Assembly (NCBI GenBank): GCA_003663525.1
Contig: QMUF01000057.1
Span: forward strand, 1 to 8,707
Direction: 5' to 3'
Source: Thermococci archaeon
Lineage (GTDB): Archaea > Methanobacteriota_B > Thermococci > Thermococcales > Thermococcaceae
DNA length: 8,707 nucleotides
This document shows, in pieces, positions 6,876 through 8,707 of this stretch. The notes beneath the pieces were generated by a model, which was not told where the DNA came from, made no database searches, and worked only from the letters and a program-made list of their open reading frames with translations. Every line of letters starts with the position of its first letter. The stretch's first letter is position 1. Made by a program: the position numbers and the translations under genes.

Positions 6876-7580
6876 TCAAAGAACCTTTCTTCTAAAGAGA
6901 ATTACAAGCGGAATAAGCCACACCAAGTGAACACCAATTGCTATTGGGAAGTCGCTGTAGTCGTTGAGTGGGATACCTTCGAACACTTTATAGAGCCAGT
7001 AGGTCGGTAAGAATGCCGTGAATTTACTCCAGTCTGTTGAGAGGTTTCTCCAAACAACGACGAGCTTTATCAGTGGTGGCAACATTAAGAACCATCCGAG
7101 AACCTTGGAAACTGTCAAAGCCTGCATCCTTGACTCTGAAAACACTGTGATCAGCAGTCCATAAATCCATACCTCAAAGACGAAGAGAACCCCCAAAGCC
7201 AGAAGCCCCTTTTGCGAAAGCTCTATGGCGAGGATTTTTGGGGATATGGCCGTTAGTACAGCAGTAGTTATGGAGGCCCATGTAAGCCTATATGTCAGAA
7301 AAGCCTCACTTGAAATGGGAATTACTTGGAGGGCCTGTATGGTTTTCTCCTCTTTTTCATCCGCCATCATGAATCCCGGTATCATGCCGAGTATCATGGG
7401 GATGAGTATTAGAGTCAAAAGCGCGAGTAATGGGTAATAGATTCCAACGCGGTCTTTGAAATATCTAACTATGAGAAGAAGCACGAGTATCATTGCCACA
7501 CTGTAAAGGAGCATGGGGTCTCTGCGGAGAAGCTTAAGGTCGGTCTTGTAGATGGCCCCAAACTTTTTCACAAAACTCAT
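6876..7580 (-). CDS. ABC-2 type exporter permease, second subunit
   Basis: This is a 234-residue integral membrane subunit with about six membrane segments (near 23-39, 49-72, 95-118, 125-146, 155-176 and 211-229). After the second segment comes MADEKEEKTIQALQVIPIS (72-90), the typical ABC-2 coupling-helix loop (acidic-rich, then T-x-x-AL-x-x-P) that contacts the ATPase. The start codon overlaps the stop of the first permease by four bases (ATGA), with GGAGG just upstream. The fusion of the two permease ends suggests a 1:1 heterodimer with the other subunit. The substrate cannot be told from sequence; relatives export drugs, lipids, peptides or Na+. It is the last gene of its operon, followed by a T-rich terminator. 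Confidence 0.85.
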   Translation of the reverse strand: MSFVKKFGAIYKTDLKLLRRDPMLLYSVAMILVLLLIVRYFKDRVGIYYPLLALLTLILIPMILGMIPGFMMADEKEEKTIQALQVIPISSEAFLTYRLTWASITTAVLTAISPKILAIELSQKGLLALGVLFVFEVWIYGLLITVFSESRMQALTVSKVLGWFLMLPPLIKLVVVWRNLSTDWSKFTAFLPTYWLYKVFEGIPLNDYSDFPIAIGVHLVWLIPLVILFRRKVL

Positions 7581-8278
7581 CTCAATTCCTCCACGGCGTA
7601 TTTGTAAAACCTTATTTTAGCTATGTAATATGCTATACCTGCCCAAACAATTAAAGCTGCAGCGGACCATACTAATGTGTTCCTCGAGATTTCCTCGAAG
7701 GGTGCCTTGAAGAAGTAAATTCCAGGATAACTTGGGATTGCATAGAGAACTTTCCAGATTTCACTCGTCAAGTAGCCATGATAATGGGCAAATGGAAGGA
7801 GTGAAATTATCAAAACTCCCATTATCGGAACAAAGTAGTCATCCAAGTCATGGTACTTTGCCGAAATTCCTATACCGAGGAGTGTGTAAACTATGGAAAC
7901 CAAGAAAACTCCTACGATCACATATGGAAGCCCATTGAGGGAGCGGGTACCAATGGCCATTATAAGTATAGCTCCGATGATTGATAACACGCTCAAAAGG
8001 AGTGTTTTAGCCAAAATGTAGCTCTTCCATTCTAGTGGCGTTACCGCTAAAGCCCCTATCGCACCGTCTTTCTTTTCGGCGAATATCTCCGTTCCCACGA
8101 ACATAAAACCAACAAGTCCCGGCTCAAAGAGGAGAAAGATCGGCAGCATTGTCGGGAGGTACTGCTCGGGGAAGACCATGAGCATGAGACCATATGCTAA
8201 TCCTATTAATATGTATATTGGGTAAACGTAGCTTCTCACTCCAATGACAAGATTTGTCCTGATTATGTTTCTCATCAT
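7577..8278 (-). CDS. ABC-2 type exporter permease, first subunit
   Basis: This is a 233-residue membrane protein with about six membrane segments (near 17-36, 42-62, 89-109, 117-139, 148-163 and 200-220). The cytoplasmic loop after segment 2 carries EIFAEKKDGAIGALAVTPL (64-82), the coupling-helix motif of ABC-2 permeases. The start is the first of two tandem ATGs (8278 and 8275). It overlaps the ATPase stop by four bases (ATGA) and has GGGGAGGAG upstream. It resembles the second permease only in general layout, so the exporter most likely has two unlike membrane halves with two ATPase copies. No substrate can be assigned. Confidence 0.85.
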   Translation of the reverse strand: MMRNIIRTNLVIGVRSYVYPIYILIGLAYGLMLMVFPEQYLPTMLPIFLLFEPGLVGFMFVGTEIFAEKKDGAIGALAVTPLEWKSYILAKTLLLSVLSIIGAILIMAIGTRSLNGLPYVIVGVFLVSIVYTLLGIGISAKYHDLDDYFVPIMGVLIISLLPFAHYHGYLTSEIWKVLYAIPSYPGIYFFKAPFEEISRNTLVWSAAALIVWAGIAYYIAKIRFYKYAVEELR

Positions 8279-8707
8279 ACAAGTCTCCTCCCCGTTACCT
8301 TGAGGAATATCTCCTCTAGACTTGGTTCTTCGGTGTTTATTCTTCTTATCTCATAGTTCTTCAAGATGTTCAGAAACTCCTCGTTTTGACCAATCTTTTC
8401 CAATGGGAACTCTTTTACGCTAACTTCACCGTTAGTTGTATATTCAACTTTGATGAGTTTCTTACCCATCTTAACTTTAAGCTCACTTGGGTTGTCCACC
8501 AGTCTCACAGCACCATCAACGATGAACCCTACTCTATCACAGAGCTCATCTGCAACGTACATGTTATGGGTGGTCAAAAAGATTGTTTTTCCATTTTCAC
8601 GCATTTCAAGAAGTAAGTCTTTTATTTTTCTTGCACTTGCAGGGTCAAGACCTTCAAGGGGCTCATCTAAGAATAATATTTCAGGATCCGGCAGTAGGGC
8701 CCTTGCC
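8275..8707 (-). CDS. ABC exporter ATP-binding subunit, 5'-partial
   Basis: This is the nucleotide-binding subunit that powers the two permeases. The frame is open to the window edge (first whole codon ends at 8706), and 143 residues are visible. They hold Walker B with the catalytic glutamate (ILFLDEP, visible residues 10-16), the D-loop (GLDPAS, 19-24) and the H-loop histidine (TTHN, H47). Walker A and most or all of the signature motif lie beyond the window. The last 60 or so residues, ending in EEPSLEEIFLKVTGRRLV, form the C-terminal extension typical of ABC-2 exporter ATPases. The ATG at 8602-8604 is internal, because Walker B lies upstream of it in frame. It is the first visible gene of the operon; its promoter is outside the window. 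Confidence 0.93.
   Translation of the reverse strand, partial: ARALLPDPEILFLDEPLEGLDPASARKIKDLLLEMRENGKTIFLTTHNMYVADELCDRVGFIVDGAVRLVDNPSELKVKMGKKLIKVEYTTNGEVSVKEFPLEKIGQNEEFLNILKNYEIRRINTEEPSLEEIFLKVTGRRLV

Noticed and set aside
8602..8604. ATG at 8604 as the start of the ABC ATPase
   Set aside because: Walker B and the D-loop are encoded upstream of it in the same open frame, so the gene extends beyond the window.

Overview
The window looks like a stretch of a Thermococcales chromosome (Thermococcus or Pyrococcus; the fairly A+T-rich composition by eye suits a lower-GC Thermococcus). The evidence is the archaeal RsmA/Dim1 sequence, a Thermococcales-style S-layer glycoprotein, a Zn-ribbon-bearing AmrS radical SAM enzyme, archaeal BRE/TATA promoters with very short leaders, and T-rich terminators. 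The genus is inferred from remembered protein sequences, not from a search.

Layout: (1) 2-727 (+), rsmA, the 16S rRNA dimethyladenosine methyltransferase, missing its N-terminus at the window edge. (2) 717-1255 (-), a ferritin/rubrerythrin-like gene that meets rsmA tail to tail and carries a one-base frameshift near 1011-1015. Restoring one A gives a continuous 179-residue protein that accounts for the apparently empty 728-965. (3) 1256-1334, a compact divergent promoter region with two TATA boxes. (4) 1335-3080 (+), a 581-residue radical SAM protein of the archaeal COG1031 type, with an unusual C-x8-C-x2-C cluster motif, a TRAM-like domain and a C-terminal helix-hairpin-helix. (5) 3144-4646 (-), an S-layer glycoprotein with its own strong promoter, a leader of about 57 nt and a hairpin terminator. 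(6) 4647-4938, a regulatory region of almost 300 bp with a perfect 15-bp palindrome and a palindromic TATA box. (7) 4939-6811 (-), a two-gene operon: amrS and, one base after its stop, an unrecognised protein made of two tandem copies of one domain. (8) 6876-8707 (-), an ABC-2 exporter operon: the 3' part of an ATPase gene followed by two different permeases, joined by 4-base ATGA overlaps.

How they fit together: the ABC operon and the amrS operon run the same way but are separated by a T-rich terminator and a separate, weaker promoter. The S-layer gene downstream is again its own transcription unit. There is no sign of a mobile element, CRISPR array, tRNA or rRNA. The most promising leads are the unknown duplicated protein co-translated with AmrS, the non-canonical radical SAM enzyme, the frameshifted ferritin-like gene, and the control region of the S-layer gene, where a second in-frame ATG falls at the predicted transcription start.
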